Position numbers and translations under genes: made by a program. A stretch of 64,000 nt of DNA from Paramyrothecium sp. XJ0827 (taxonomy: Eukaryota > Ascomycota > Sordariomycetes > Hypocreales > Stachybotryaceae), in assembly GCA_020881915.1 (NCBI GenBank), contig JAJFPB010000007.1:2480001-2544000 (forward strand), written 5' to 3'. Below, in pieces: positions 10,878 through 20,030 of this stretch. The notes under the pieces were generated by a model. It did not search any database and was not told where the DNA came from. It was given only the letters and a program-made list of their open reading frames with translations. Numbering within the stretch: position 1 is the first letter of the stretch; each line of letters starts with the position of its first letter.

Positions 10878-11900
10878 ATGAGCAGCCCACGCCGAAGGAT
10901 CGAGACTGATGTGAGTGCCCGTTCCGTGATGCGATGCTTGGACGTCAGAGGATGCTAATACATCATTTTACCTAGGTCATGAAGTATGAATTAACGTCCA
11001 AGCACTTTCTTTCCGTGGCACGAACTAACATGGCGTAGGATGTACGATTGCTCCTCCGATGACGGCTCTCGGAGCTCCCGACTGACACAAGCAGGTTGAT
11101 GAGCGACTACGAAGTCACGCTGGTCAACGACAACAGTAAGGCCGCTTTACACACCGTTGAAACGGCCGGCTATGCTAACACTAAGTAGTGTAGGCATTCG
11201 GAGCCCATCTACGAAAGGGCACTGAGTTAACGGAAGACGACAGGCAGGAATTCTTTGTGCGCTTCAAGGGACCAACAGAGAGTCAGCTCAAGATTCTTGT
11301 GACCGATGACCTCAAAACATGTGCTAACGCTACTCGTAGCACCATTCGAGGGTGGCCTCTGGAAGATTCACGTCGAGCTACCCGACTCTTACCCCTACAA
11401 ATCGCCTAGCATCGGGTTCGTGAACCGCATCTTCCACCCGAACATCGATGAGCTGTGAGTTCCCCCGATTGTACAGAGCTTGGGATTGTGAAGAGCATTT
11501 TGTAACATTATTCGGCTTCCCTCAGATCCGGTTCCGTTTGCCTCGACGTCATCAACCAAACATGGTCTCCCATGTACGATATGATCAACATCTTCGAAGT
11601 GTTTCTGCCTCAGCTTCTTCGCTATCCGAATCCTACAGACCCTCTCAACGGGGAGGCTGCAGCCCTTCTGATAAGAGAACCAAAGAGCTACGAGTCAAAA
11701 GTCAAGGGTATGGTGAACATTATAGGCATGCAACCGTGGTCTCGTACTGACTACTGCTCCTAGAATATGTACAAAAGTATGCCAACAAAGATGCCGCGGA
11801 CGATGCCGGTGCCGAAAGCGAGGATGACGACGACATGTCTTCTGTGGGAAGCTTTGGCGACGACGACGACGAACCCGCCGGCCAGATGGACGATGTATAA
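10878..11900 (+). CDS. UBC8: Ubc8/UBE2H-type E2 ubiquitin-conjugating enzyme, nine exons including 3-nt and 1-nt exons
   Basis: Predicted exons: 10878-10910, 10976-10983 (8 nt), 11039-11041 (3 nt), 11095-11135, 11189 (1 nt), 11244-11281, 11340-11454, 11526-11707 and 11764-11900, total 185 aa. This E2 family serves the GID/CTLH ubiquitin ligase that degrades gluconeogenic enzymes. The start has a strong context (CCACCATGA). Family sequence dictates the splicing: [18 protein letters not shown] requires the GAT microexon, and [18 protein letters not shown] requires A|T|G from three exons. Every resulting intron is 53-71 nt with GT/AG ends, most with a CTAAC/CTGAC branch motif. The UBC core has [18 protein letters not shown] and [15 protein letters not shown] (active Cys85). 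The tail is acidic, as in Ubc8. The product is secure; the microexon model needs cDNA. Confidence 0.9.
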
Positions 11901-12425
11901 TGCGGTGGTTCGAAAACGACTTTTCACATTTGTGCAAGACAAGCATTTTACTTTCCTCACGGCGTCGCGGGTATACCGGAAACGAGATCGCAGGGTACTT
12001 TAGGGATTGACGGTTTCGGATGGAGTTACATGCCTCTGACGGCTTCTTGGCCGCAGTCTATTTTGAATTACGACATGATGCTGGAGACGTTAAGGTACAT
12101 GTTCGCCTTTCGGTCAAGCTATTTGGTCAAATGTCACTGGGCGAGCAACCAACAAGGTGACATGGTTCTGACCGAAACGATGTACGGAAACCTGACGGAC
12201 TGATTCACAGAATTATTGGATCACGGAAATACGCAAATATGTACATGAGGCAGCACGAAGCTGTACGCAGAGGCACATTGCAGTCTGCTCATTCGAAGTT
12301 GAACTTTATTGCAAACAAAATCTTTGTAACATTCATGTCTCGGGGTATCTTAAGTTCTAATTGTCGTAACATCATAATATCGTAACAACACGTGCAGCAG
12401 AAGGGAGTATAGGCAGCACCTTAGC
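11901..12425. other. Convergent intergenic region Ubc8 - CWC16
   Basis: 525 bp between converging stop codons, presumably two 3' UTRs; AT-rich around 12300-12400. Nothing else is recognised. Confidence 0.4.
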
Positions 12426-13499
12426 CTAATCAGAGTCGTAGCTCACCAGTCCGCTCGTAGCTGTAGCTTGTGGTTTCAACGCCACCGCACGGGCAGGCGA
12501 GTCGGCATCGTTCGCTTCTACGACGTCGCGCTTCCTCTTTACGCCTGGCAGCCGCGCGGGCGCCTTGGGCTCTGCGGACCTGTGGTCGTTGAGAAACGGA
12601 TCCTGCAACACTCGCGTGTTCCCCATGACCTCGGTGGCGAAGGTCGTCTTGCGCTCAGCGGCGCGCTTCTCAGCCTTGAGCCGGCCGGCGGGGCGTGCCG
12701 GGCCGGGCTTGGAGCTTGCGAAGAGCGGCTTCGAGAGGGCCGCCCGCGCTGTGCGGCCGACCTCGCCGTCGTTGTCGGATGCCGGGGCAAAGTCTACAAG
12801 AGAAGCCCGCTTGGCATCCTCCTCAGTTGCGGGAAGTAGGTCGATGCCAAGGCTCAGTCTGTCCTTGAGGTTCTCGGCAGCCGCGGCGTCGCGCTCCCTC
12901 TCCTTCCGGCCGACACGAAATGCCTTGCGCAGGCGCTGGTTCTGGGCGTACGGGTCGTCCCAGTGGCGCGCTGACAGGGCTGAGAGGTCGTGGATCCGGT
13001 CGGCGGCTTGCTCGAGCCGCTTGCGGTCCTCGATGGTGCGCTCGAGGCTGGCGAAGGCGTTGCTGCGGAGGGCCTCGCGCTGCTCGTCCGTCAGGGCAGC
13101 GAGGCCGCCCTCGCCGGGCTCGCCAGCGTCGCCGGGCCCCGTGTCCCGCTTGGCGGCGCCCTCGACGACGACGTAGGCCGTGTTCTTGGGGTCGGTGCGC
13201 ATCTCGATGGCGCCGCCGCAGTCGGCGTGGCGGAAGCGGAAGCTCCACACCGGCGTGGAGTAGTAGCTGCCGACCTTCTTCTTCTCGGCGTTGAAGCGCA
13301 CGCCCTGCCCGATGACGGTGGGCTTGGGGCACGAGCCGCACCAGACGGGGAAGGGCATCTCGAAGCGGACCGTGAGGATGCCGTGCGAGGCGAGCTTGGA
13401 GGCGCGCGCGCCGAGGGCGTGCTTCCCGTGGACCTTGTTGGCGGAGGTCGTGCCCTCGAGCTCCGGGGGCACGTAGCGCCCCATGTTGAAGCCCTGCAT
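12426..13499 (-). CDS. CWC16/CCDC130 (Saf4-like) splicing factor
   Basis: Intronless, 357 aa, GC-rich. The N-terminal YJU2/CWC16 domain (residues 1 to about 110) begins MQGFNMGRYVPPE and contains LTVRFEMPFPVWCGSCPK, GQGVRFNAEKKKVGSYYSTPVWSFRFRH and IEMRTDPKNTAYVVVEGA, diagnostic of CCDC130/Saf4 within the Yju2 superfamily. These proteins associate with the catalytic-stage spliceosome. The zinc site appears to be CxxC plus HxxC (RHADC) rather than two CxxC pairs. The rest is coiled-coil and basic low-complexity sequence with a nuclear-localisation-like PGVKRKRDVVEA near the C-terminus. High GC produces long antisense open frames, which I treat as artefacts. Confidence 0.9.
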   Translation of the reverse strand: MQGFNMGRYVPPELEGTTSANKVHGKHALGARASKLASHGILTVRFEMPFPVWCGSCPKPTVIGQGVRFNAEKKKVGSYYSTPVWSFRFRHADCGGAIEMRTDPKNTAYVVVEGAAKRDTGPGDAGEPGEGGLAALTDEQREALRSNAFASLERTIEDRKRLEQAADRIHDLSALSARHWDDPYAQNQRLRKAFRVGRKERERDAAAAENLKDRLSLGIDLLPATEEDAKRASLVDFAPASDNDGEVGRTARAALSKPLFASSKPGPARPAGRLKAEKRAAERKTTFATEVMGNTRVLQDPFLNDHRSAEPKAPARLPGVKRKRDVVEANDADSPARAVALKPQATATSGLVSYDSD

Positions 13500-13865
13500 C
13501 TTGGAAAGGGTTTGTGTTTGGTGGTTCTCGGCCCCTTCTTGGGGCGGTTTTGTCTCCGGATGGGAATTGCAGAAATCGTAGCGCGCGGGTCAAGATGGAC
13601 AGTCGGAGTTGGAGGGGAGATAACGATAGAGGGAGGCTTGGTGGGGCAAGCGTCCAGTGACGAAGTTCAGCGAGTTAAAGGCCGAGACATCCCACTTTAG
13701 CATGGGCTGCCAAACGATGGGCATAAGTGCACGCAGCTATAAATGCGGATGCTAGGAGTCAAATCCGATAGAACAAGAGAAAAAGAAGGGGAAAGGGAAA
13801 ATAAACAATCAAGGGAAAAAGTTGGACGTGTAGATAGCCACCGCATGGTTTTGCATCGGAAAGGC

Positions 13866-13897
<32 letters not shown>

Positions 13898-13899
13898 CT
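13500..13899. other. Intergenic region CWC16 - tRNA-Ser
   Basis: About 400 bp upstream of CWC16 and downstream of the tRNA. It holds the CWC16 promoter and a purine-rich stretch (13770-13820) next to the poly(A) run at 13866-13893. No gene is seen. Confidence 0.4.
13866..13893 (-). terminator. Poly(T) RNA polymerase III terminator of tRNA-Ser
   Basis: A run of 28 A on the plus strand reads as T28 on the tRNA strand, starting seven nucleotides past the tRNA 3' end. Pol III stops at runs of four or more T, so this is ample, and unusually long. Confidence 0.8.
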
Positions 13900-13980
13900 C
13901 GACAAAGACAGGATTCGAACCTGTGCGGCCGAAGCCATATGATTTCTAGTCATACCCATTAACCACTCTGGCACTTTGCC
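13900..13980 (-). tRNA. tRNA-Ser (anticodon AGA), intronless
   Basis: Read from 13980 down to 13900 (81 nt). The acceptor stem GGCAAAG pairs with CTTTGTC, with one G-U pair, followed by discriminator G. The anticodon arm TATGA-CTAGAAA-TCATA places AGA at positions 34-36. A long variable arm (GGCTTCGGCC) is typical of serine tRNAs. The T arm is ACAGG-TTCGAAT-CCTGT. No intron is present. Confidence 0.95.
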
Positions 13981-14174
13981 TATACGAGGGTTGAAGAAGT
14001 GTTTGTAAGATCTTACTATATACTCTGCTTCTAGTGGTTTCTCGATTTCCATTTGTCCAGCTTCGTCCTTGTCTGGTCTGTCTTCTCGTTTACTTCTTGT
14101 TTGACCATATTGATCACATTCAACGACTCTTCGCAAGCCCACGATCCTGTAAGGTCTCTAAGGTCTTTAAAACA

Positions 14175-16613
14175 TCAAAATGCGCCCCAACTTGGCGGCC
14201 GATCCTGTGGCCTCGTGCCCCAAGTCGACTCCTCGCTGCCCAGGGTAAGCTCCAGTGTCCACCCTTCTGTGAAGAACTCATGCCCAATCCACGACTTCGA
14301 CCATGGCTCCCCATTCACATTTGCACTCTGCACATGCAGTGCTTCGTATGTAAGGTCAAAGTTGATGTTCTTGATGGTGGCCGTTTTCCCAGTCGCTGGA
14401 CTGGTGATGTTCACTTCCTCAAAGAACGGCGGCGTGATAAGGTAGACGTTCTGTCCCGCCACCGGGAACAATCCGATCACGGAGAAGAACAGAAAAGCAC
14501 CCATGGCACCGGAGTCGTCGTTGCCGGGCAGGCCTCCCCATGTTGAGTTGAACGCCGATGGGATGTACGTATGGATTCTTTGTGCGGAGAGCGACGGTCG
14601 ACCGGCGTAGTGGTAGAGGAAGACGGTGAGGAAGACGGGCTCGTTGGAGATATCGGCTAGACCAGACGTGTGGAAAAAGTTGAGGCGCGATATGAAATCG
14701 TCGTCTCCGCCTGTAAGTGCAATCAATGACGAAACAGCGTGAGGAACGAAGCTGGCTGCACGTTAGCAAGAGGAAGCCGCATACACAACGAAGCTGGCCG
14801 TGGCTCACAAGAGATACTGCCAGATACTGGCCTCGAATGTCTCGCTAGGATTGCTGGTCAGAGAACACCAACCCGCAAGGGCCGAGCAGGCGATAGGGTC
14901 CTGGAAGCCCCACGTTCCGTTGAGATACTTGGGTTGGAAGAAGCCGACGAACCCGGTGTCTGTGCCGTTGATGATGGACGTCTGGTCTTCCCTCCAGAGG
15001 TTCTGCCAGTTCATGCTGCGGCCCGAGTATTTCTCGTGGACGTCCGTACGCCCCAGACCCTCCCCGAGCGTTGCGAGGCAGAAGTCATCGTATGCGTATT
15101 CCAGGGTGCGAGACACGCTTCGAGAGTTTGTGCCGAACCCGAAAGGGTCGAAATCCAGATATGGTATGTAGTCAAGCGTTCTCCAGCTCTGGAGCCCGCC
15201 GCGCCCATGGAACGCCCATTCCAAGGGCTCCTTCTCGGCGTCCACAATGATCGCTTCCAGGGCAAGGTCCCAGTCGATGCTGCTGCTGAGATTCTTCACG
15301 TAGGCATCGACCAGGACGACGTCGGCATTGGAGCCGCCCTGGGTCCAGCCATTGCAGAAGGACATGTGGCAATCCGGGAGCCAGCCTTCGTGCTGGTATA
15401 TGTCCAGCAGGGAGTTCACCATCTGCGTCTGTGCATCCGGGTCGATGACGGTCAGAAGAGGATGCTGGACACGAAAGCTGTCCCAAATACTAGCGACGAT
15501 CGCAGTCAGCCGTCATGTCAAGCCTTGTAGTAAGGCTAGCGCTCACCAGTAAAACGAGTCAAAGTAAGGGATGCCGCTGTCCCAGTAGGGATTCTCTCCC
15601 GTATAGTTTTGAGGCGAGATCATGTTGCGGTACGCGCCGCTCCAAAAGCTCTTCAGAAGGTCATCAGTGACACCCGATCCCTCAACGGAGATGACACTGA
15701 GCTTGCCCGTCCATGCTTGCTTCGCTTCCTCGACGAGACTGTCGAAATCATCGAGTGGCGACGGTATCTCAGCTTCGGCGTTCTGACAGGCTTGCTCGCT
15801 GCTCACGAAGCTGACGCCGACCCGAGCCGTTACTGTGCCATCTCTTGCAGGATCAAACCTCGCGAACCCGCCGCCTTGAGCATAAAAGAGGTTGAAGCCG
15901 CGGGTGATGAACATCTCCTTGGGCTCGGTCCCCGCTCTACTGTTGCTCCAAACGCCGGTCTCGAAGACGTCGGCGCCAAAGAAATCGACGCAATAGTGTG
16001 CGCTGTAGTACCCGGCGCCAAAGCTGGGCAGAAACGTTCCATTGCCGGTCATTCTCCCAGACTCCGGGTCAACACTGACCGAAGCATTCTGGCGACTTTT
16101 CCACAAGTCGGTAAGGTCCAGCAGGATGAGAGGGTGCCCGCCATCAGGCGGAAATGTGAAGCGAAACAGAGCCGCATGCTCCGAGACGGTCATGTCTGCT
16201 TCGATGCCGGAGTCCAACTTTAAACGAAACCGTCCCGGTTCTGCAATGACAGAATCTAAATCGTAATGGACCTTCCTCTCGTCTATGAGAAACTTGCAAT
16301 TGTTCAGCTCATCATCTGGGCACATCTGGGGGAAGAGGGGGAAATTCCCCAGGCTCGGATTCCCTCCCGAACCGCTATCGTGAAGAATTGAGAAGCCCGT
16401 CACATTGCTGCCGTCCATGCCGAAGCCGCCATAGTTCTGGCCGTCCACATCGGCGACGGCTTTTGCAAGACTGTACGGCAATGTCGCGCCGGGAAAGACG
16501 TTCCCGCCGTTGATGCTGCCGATCAACGGATCAATATATGAAAGCGTATCCGCAGCCACGGCTCCAAAGACACCGGCGGCTTGGGCAGCGAGAAGTGTGG
16601 TTGCGAAACGCAT
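14175..16613 (-). CDS. Secreted GH92 alpha-1,2-mannosidase
   Basis: Three minus-strand exons, 15547-16613, 14809-15489 and 14175-14751, give 774 aa; both introns are 57 nt. The protein starts MRFATTLLAAQAAGVFGAVA, a signal peptide, and is predicted to be secreted. The N-terminal beta-sandwich has YIDPLIGSINGGNVFPGATLP and GFSILHDSGSG. The catalytic domain has YFDSFYCIWDSFR (Cys formed at splice 1), NGWTQGGSNAD, WRTLDYIPY and IWQYLFFVPHAV (splice 2), plus the GNDDSGAMGAF loop holding the acidic pair used as base in GH92. Family role: Ca-dependent exo-mannosidase removing alpha-1,2-mannose from glycans. Two further in-frame ATG or near-start codons lie upstream (16655 is ATG), but 16613 places the signal peptide at the N-terminus. 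Confidence 0.92.
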
Positions 16614-17110
16614 CGTCACTCGAGTACACGACAAGCCTTGGATCGAAACTATCATTTCTCTGCGCGGTTGAGCTGCTGTGGTTCGTGCTTCATATAACAA
16701 TGGCTTCGCTCCAAGAATGTGCCCCTCAATGTAACGTGCGGCATGGACAAGGTAGCATTTTGAAAGTCAAGACCTGCGGTGCCATCACAAGATGACGTGA
16801 AGATCTCTGCAACACAGCATCATGTGCCGGGCATCTCGACCCCGCTCCCCGCCATTCAACCAGTCTTTTGGTCGGGTGGTATTCGGTGGGAGTTTACAGA
16901 AACACACACAAAAATCGTCGTGCCGGAATGCTGGCGCTGGATAGGAATTGTACTAAATAAAGCTTGCCATGGTATAACACCGCTCATCGAACTTTCTTGT
17001 CATACAAGCACACGCTAGCCCTCCTTCATCTTGCACTACTTCGAACAAATGGCAATGGTATTGCACTGCTCCCTTGCTTAGTTCAACCCCAAGGATCTCG
17101 GCCAACTTCA
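16614..17110. other. Intergenic region GH92 - sirtuin
   Basis: 497 bp between two minus-strand genes: GH92 promoter and sirtuin 3' UTR. No gene or repeat is recognised. Confidence 0.4.
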
Positions 17111-18164
17111 TCACTCATCCTTCTTAAAAGACCCATCTTGCTGGCGCTCTCCAATGACTGGCTTCAATAGGATGGGGAGATACTCGGCGGCATCTTGTCC
17201 GAACGCGAAATCGCCAGGCTTGATCTTGTGCAGCTCCGACTCGTCCTCGGCCTCCGGATTGACAATGACAATGCGCGCTCCGAGAGACCTGGCTTGCGGG
17301 ATATAACTTGCAGCAGGGTGGACCTTTGCCGAGGTGCCGATGACGAACATCAAGTCCTGGGCGACGTGTCAACGGTCTCGTCTCATTCTTCACTGGTCAT
17401 CGCGTGACTTACCACCTTGTCTTTGAAGGTCCACTCATCAATGCCCATCAGCATCTCTTCGTCCAAGCTCTCTCCAAACCATACAACGCCAGGACGCTGC
17501 AGTCCAACTTTGCATTTGGGGCAAGTGGGCAGCTCCTCCTCGGGAATCCGTTCAATGGGATGCATGGGGTCTAGCAGCGCCAGCTTCTCGCCCGGCGGCA
17601 CGTCCACGGACGCCGGTGCGAGCGCTGGACAGAAGGGGTCATCGTAGTTCTCGTGCTGAATCCAGTCACAAGACGAGTTGCTGCACTTAATGTCAAAGAG
17701 CGAGCCGTGGAGTCGACGGAGATATTCCGGGGGATGCTCCGCCCTCTGCGAGAGGTCTACCTGACCGTCAGCATGGGGTTCTCTTCATCTGTGGATTTTG
17801 CCTGCATCGCAAGTGAGAGGCACGGCCCCGAGGAAAACGTACTGTCCACATTTTGCGTCAGGCACAAAAAATCATCACGTTTCTCACGCGCCAACGCCGC
17901 CAAAGCGTAGTGCGCTGCGTTGGGCTCGGCGCGCAAAGACATGTGTCTCCTGTAGCCGTAAAACAGCCAGACGAGCCCGGGGTCGTTCCTGAAGGCATTC
18001 ATGGTCGCTAGCGCCGTGGCGTCGTAGCTGCGCCAGTAGCCCCCGGCGCCCCGGAACGTCGGGAGGCCGGAGGAGGCGGACAGGCCGGCCCCGCAGAGGG
18101 CCAGGATCCGCCGGCTGCCCCGGAGCACCTCGCGGAACGCTTCGACGTCGTTGTGCGGCGCCAT
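17111..18164 (-). CDS. Class III (SIRT5-like) sirtuin, NAD-dependent deacylase
   Basis: Minus-strand exons 17843-18164, 17413-17756 and 17111-17356 give 303 aa from the ATG at 18164. NAD-binding motifs are GAGLSASSGLPTFRG, TQNVDN (formed at splice 1) and VIGTSAKVHPAASY; the catalytic His is in LHGSLFDIKC. Zinc ligands are CSNSSC and CPKC. The FYGYRRHM segment matches the Tyr-x-x-Arg signature that lets SIRT5 accept acidic acyl groups, so desuccinylase/demalonylase activity is predicted. Joining the 86-nt intron gives VDNLSQRAEHP; the 56-nt intron gives KDKVDLMFVIG. An in-frame ATG at 18356 would add 64 acid-free, Ser/Arg-rich residues that could be a mitochondrial presequence. The start at 18164 has a good context (CAGCCATGG). 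Confidence 0.9.
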
Positions 18165-18724
18165 GGCTGTGCTGGCGGTCGGTCGTAGGTTGTACGTGAA
18201 ACTTGAGAATGGAGAGGATTGCTTTTGGCTCAATGACGGCGATGCGGGGGCGTGACGGCTTGCTACCAACAAAGAGGACTGAACTGGGTTAATAAGGCAG
18301 CTTGTCCACCGCTTGGGGGCTATGAGAGTAGAACGAATGGAGGGGCTTATATGCATATTCCAGGCAACCGAGTTCGGAATGTTCCAACACTCTTTTACGG
18401 TTGCTATTAGAGTTGCAAGTAGAGCCTTGCCGAATTCCCCGTTTTGAAGCGAGCGTATTGGTTAATGGCGATCGTTGTGGCCAAACCCAATCAGGGAACC
18501 CACCCCCCCGTCAAAGCCATCTGCGACAAACCCGTTGCATAACTCTTCTGGTCATTATTTTATTTTATTTCTTGATGTTTATTGGTCTATTTGGCGTCCT
18601 TTCACTTTCCTGCTTGCCTCCTACGTGCCATGTGCAGCTTGATAAAACCACCCGTGAGGCACACCAGTAACTGAACAGCGCTTCGCATGTAAGTCGCTGA
18701 CAAGCATGCTGGCCAGAAGGACAT
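18165..18724. other. Sirtuin upstream region / ADH 3' region
   Basis: 560 bp. The part from 18165 to 18356 is open in the sirtuin frame and may be 5' UTR or an alternative N-terminus. The rest holds a T-rich stretch (18545-18580) and no recognisable gene. Confidence 0.4.
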
Positions 18725-19929
18725 CTAATCCTCGTTCTTCAGAACGTAGCGATACCTCGCTTTGCCCTCCTCGGCGTACACGAGGCCCTTGTTGGCTTCA
18801 CTCATCGGTAGAACCTCGACCCAAGGGTGTATTTTCGCTTTGACAGCCAGCTCCATCATCTGACGGATCTCAGCCGGCGAGCCAATCTTGGCAGAAGTCA
18901 GCTTCGCCCGGAGGTCAAGCAGCGGACGCGGGTTGAGCAACAAATGCCCATCGTCTGGTAGGCCGACCTGCACCAGCGCGCCGTCTAGCTTGAGCAGACG
19001 CAAATAATCCGCCAAGGGCATCTAGCACCGCGGCAGTGTCAGCCAGCAATTTTGTGAAAGAAAGTCACCGTTATTGCGGGCCAGCTTACCTTTGAGGACG
19101 AGATCGTAGACATGATGATGTCGAAAGTCCGCGCGTGTTTCGTGCTCCAGTCCGCGTCTGTCGCTGTGGCAATGTAGTCATCTGCTCCCAACTTGAGCAC
19201 GTCCGCCCTCTTACCCTCCGATCGCGAGATTCCGACGACCCTGGAGGCCCCGAGAGCCTTTGCAAACATAATGCCGAAGTGACCGAGCCCGCCGACTCCG
19301 AGAATGGCCACCGTCTTGCCGGGCCCGCATCCGTTGTGCTTGAGGGGCGCGTACATGGTAATGCCGCCGCAGAGCATGGGCGCCGCGTGCTCTGACGCAA
19401 GTCCGTCCGGGATCTTGAAGACGAAATGTGAGGGGGCGCGGTGGTATAAACCATGACCGCCCATCGATTTACCACCATTGAAGTGAGGATCCCCGTAGGT
19501 GTGCACGAACTTGGGACAGTAGTTCTCCAACCCACGGGAGCATTCATCGCACGGCCCCTGCCTGCCGAGACAAGCATCATTTTGAGCTCCAACACCAACG
19601 CGGTCTCCGATCTTGATGCCACCTTCAGCCCGTGAGCCCACGCGGACGGCCGTGCCAACGATTTCATGACCGACACAAAGCGGATACGGCGCGGGCCCCT
19701 AGAGGTAATCAGCATGGCGTTGCTACGTTCGGAAAAGTGAGGATGCGCGCACCCATCCGCTTCTCAGCGTGTGGATATCGGTACCGCATATGCCACTGTG
19801 TGTCACGCGGATATCGACATCCGTCTCCTCCCACGGCTTCGGGTCGAACTCTCCCCATTTCATCTGGCCATTGGCCGAGCTTGCATCATGGCCAAGCCAG
19901 CCTTCGAATTTATAGTCTTGTGAGCTCAT
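18725..19929 (-). CDS. Zinc-dependent alcohol dehydrogenase (ADH6/cinnamyl-alcohol type)
   Basis: Minus-strand exons 19753-19929, 19090-19698 and 18725-19021 give 360 aa. Medium-chain dehydrogenase/reductase. Catalytic zinc motifs are HSGICGTDIH and VGHEIVG; structural zinc cysteines lie in GPCDECSRGLENYC. The Rossmann fingerprint is ILGVGGLGHFGIMFAKALGA, followed by SRSEGKR, a basic pocket favouring NADP(H). Architecture matches fungal ADH6/7 and plant cinnamyl-alcohol dehydrogenases that reduce aliphatic and aromatic aldehydes. Introns are 54 nt (splice gives SGWGPAPYPLCVG) and 68 nt (SSSK-MPLADYL). A TATA box (20021-20030) lies about 95 bp upstream of the start. It shares a 4.8-kb intergenic space with the divergent GH16 gene. 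The physiological substrate cannot be told from sequence. Confidence 0.93.
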
Positions 19930-20020
19930 GGCAGGTTGATGATGACAATTAAAAAGTTTCAACGGAGCAACTACCGGGTAGCGCATGTGCATCTTCACCA
20001 AGGCCTCAGCATCCAAGCGC

Positions 20021-20030
20021 ATTTATATAT
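20021..20030 (-). promoter_or_regulatory. TATA box of the alcohol dehydrogenase gene
   Basis: ATATATAAAT on the minus strand, about 95 bp before the ADH start codon, at a distance usual for a fungal core promoter. Confidence 0.5.

Noticed and set aside
11186..11189. Alternative 4-nt exon TAGT in the Ubc8-type gene (AAG acceptor)
   Set aside because: It would replace the conserved Met by Ile-Val and its acceptor lies too close to the branch site; the 1-nt exon with TAG acceptor fits better, though only cDNA can settle it.
12823..13700. Long open frames on both strands across the CWC16 gene
   Set aside because: They arise from high GC at third codon positions of the real gene; they are Arg/Ala/Gly-rich low-complexity translations without family motifs.
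4888..20022. Possible secondary-metabolite or phenylpropanoid cluster (PAL, alcohol dehydrogenase, PanB nearby)
   Set aside because: The genes are separated by unrelated housekeeping genes on both strands, and no synthase, P450 or pathway regulator is present.
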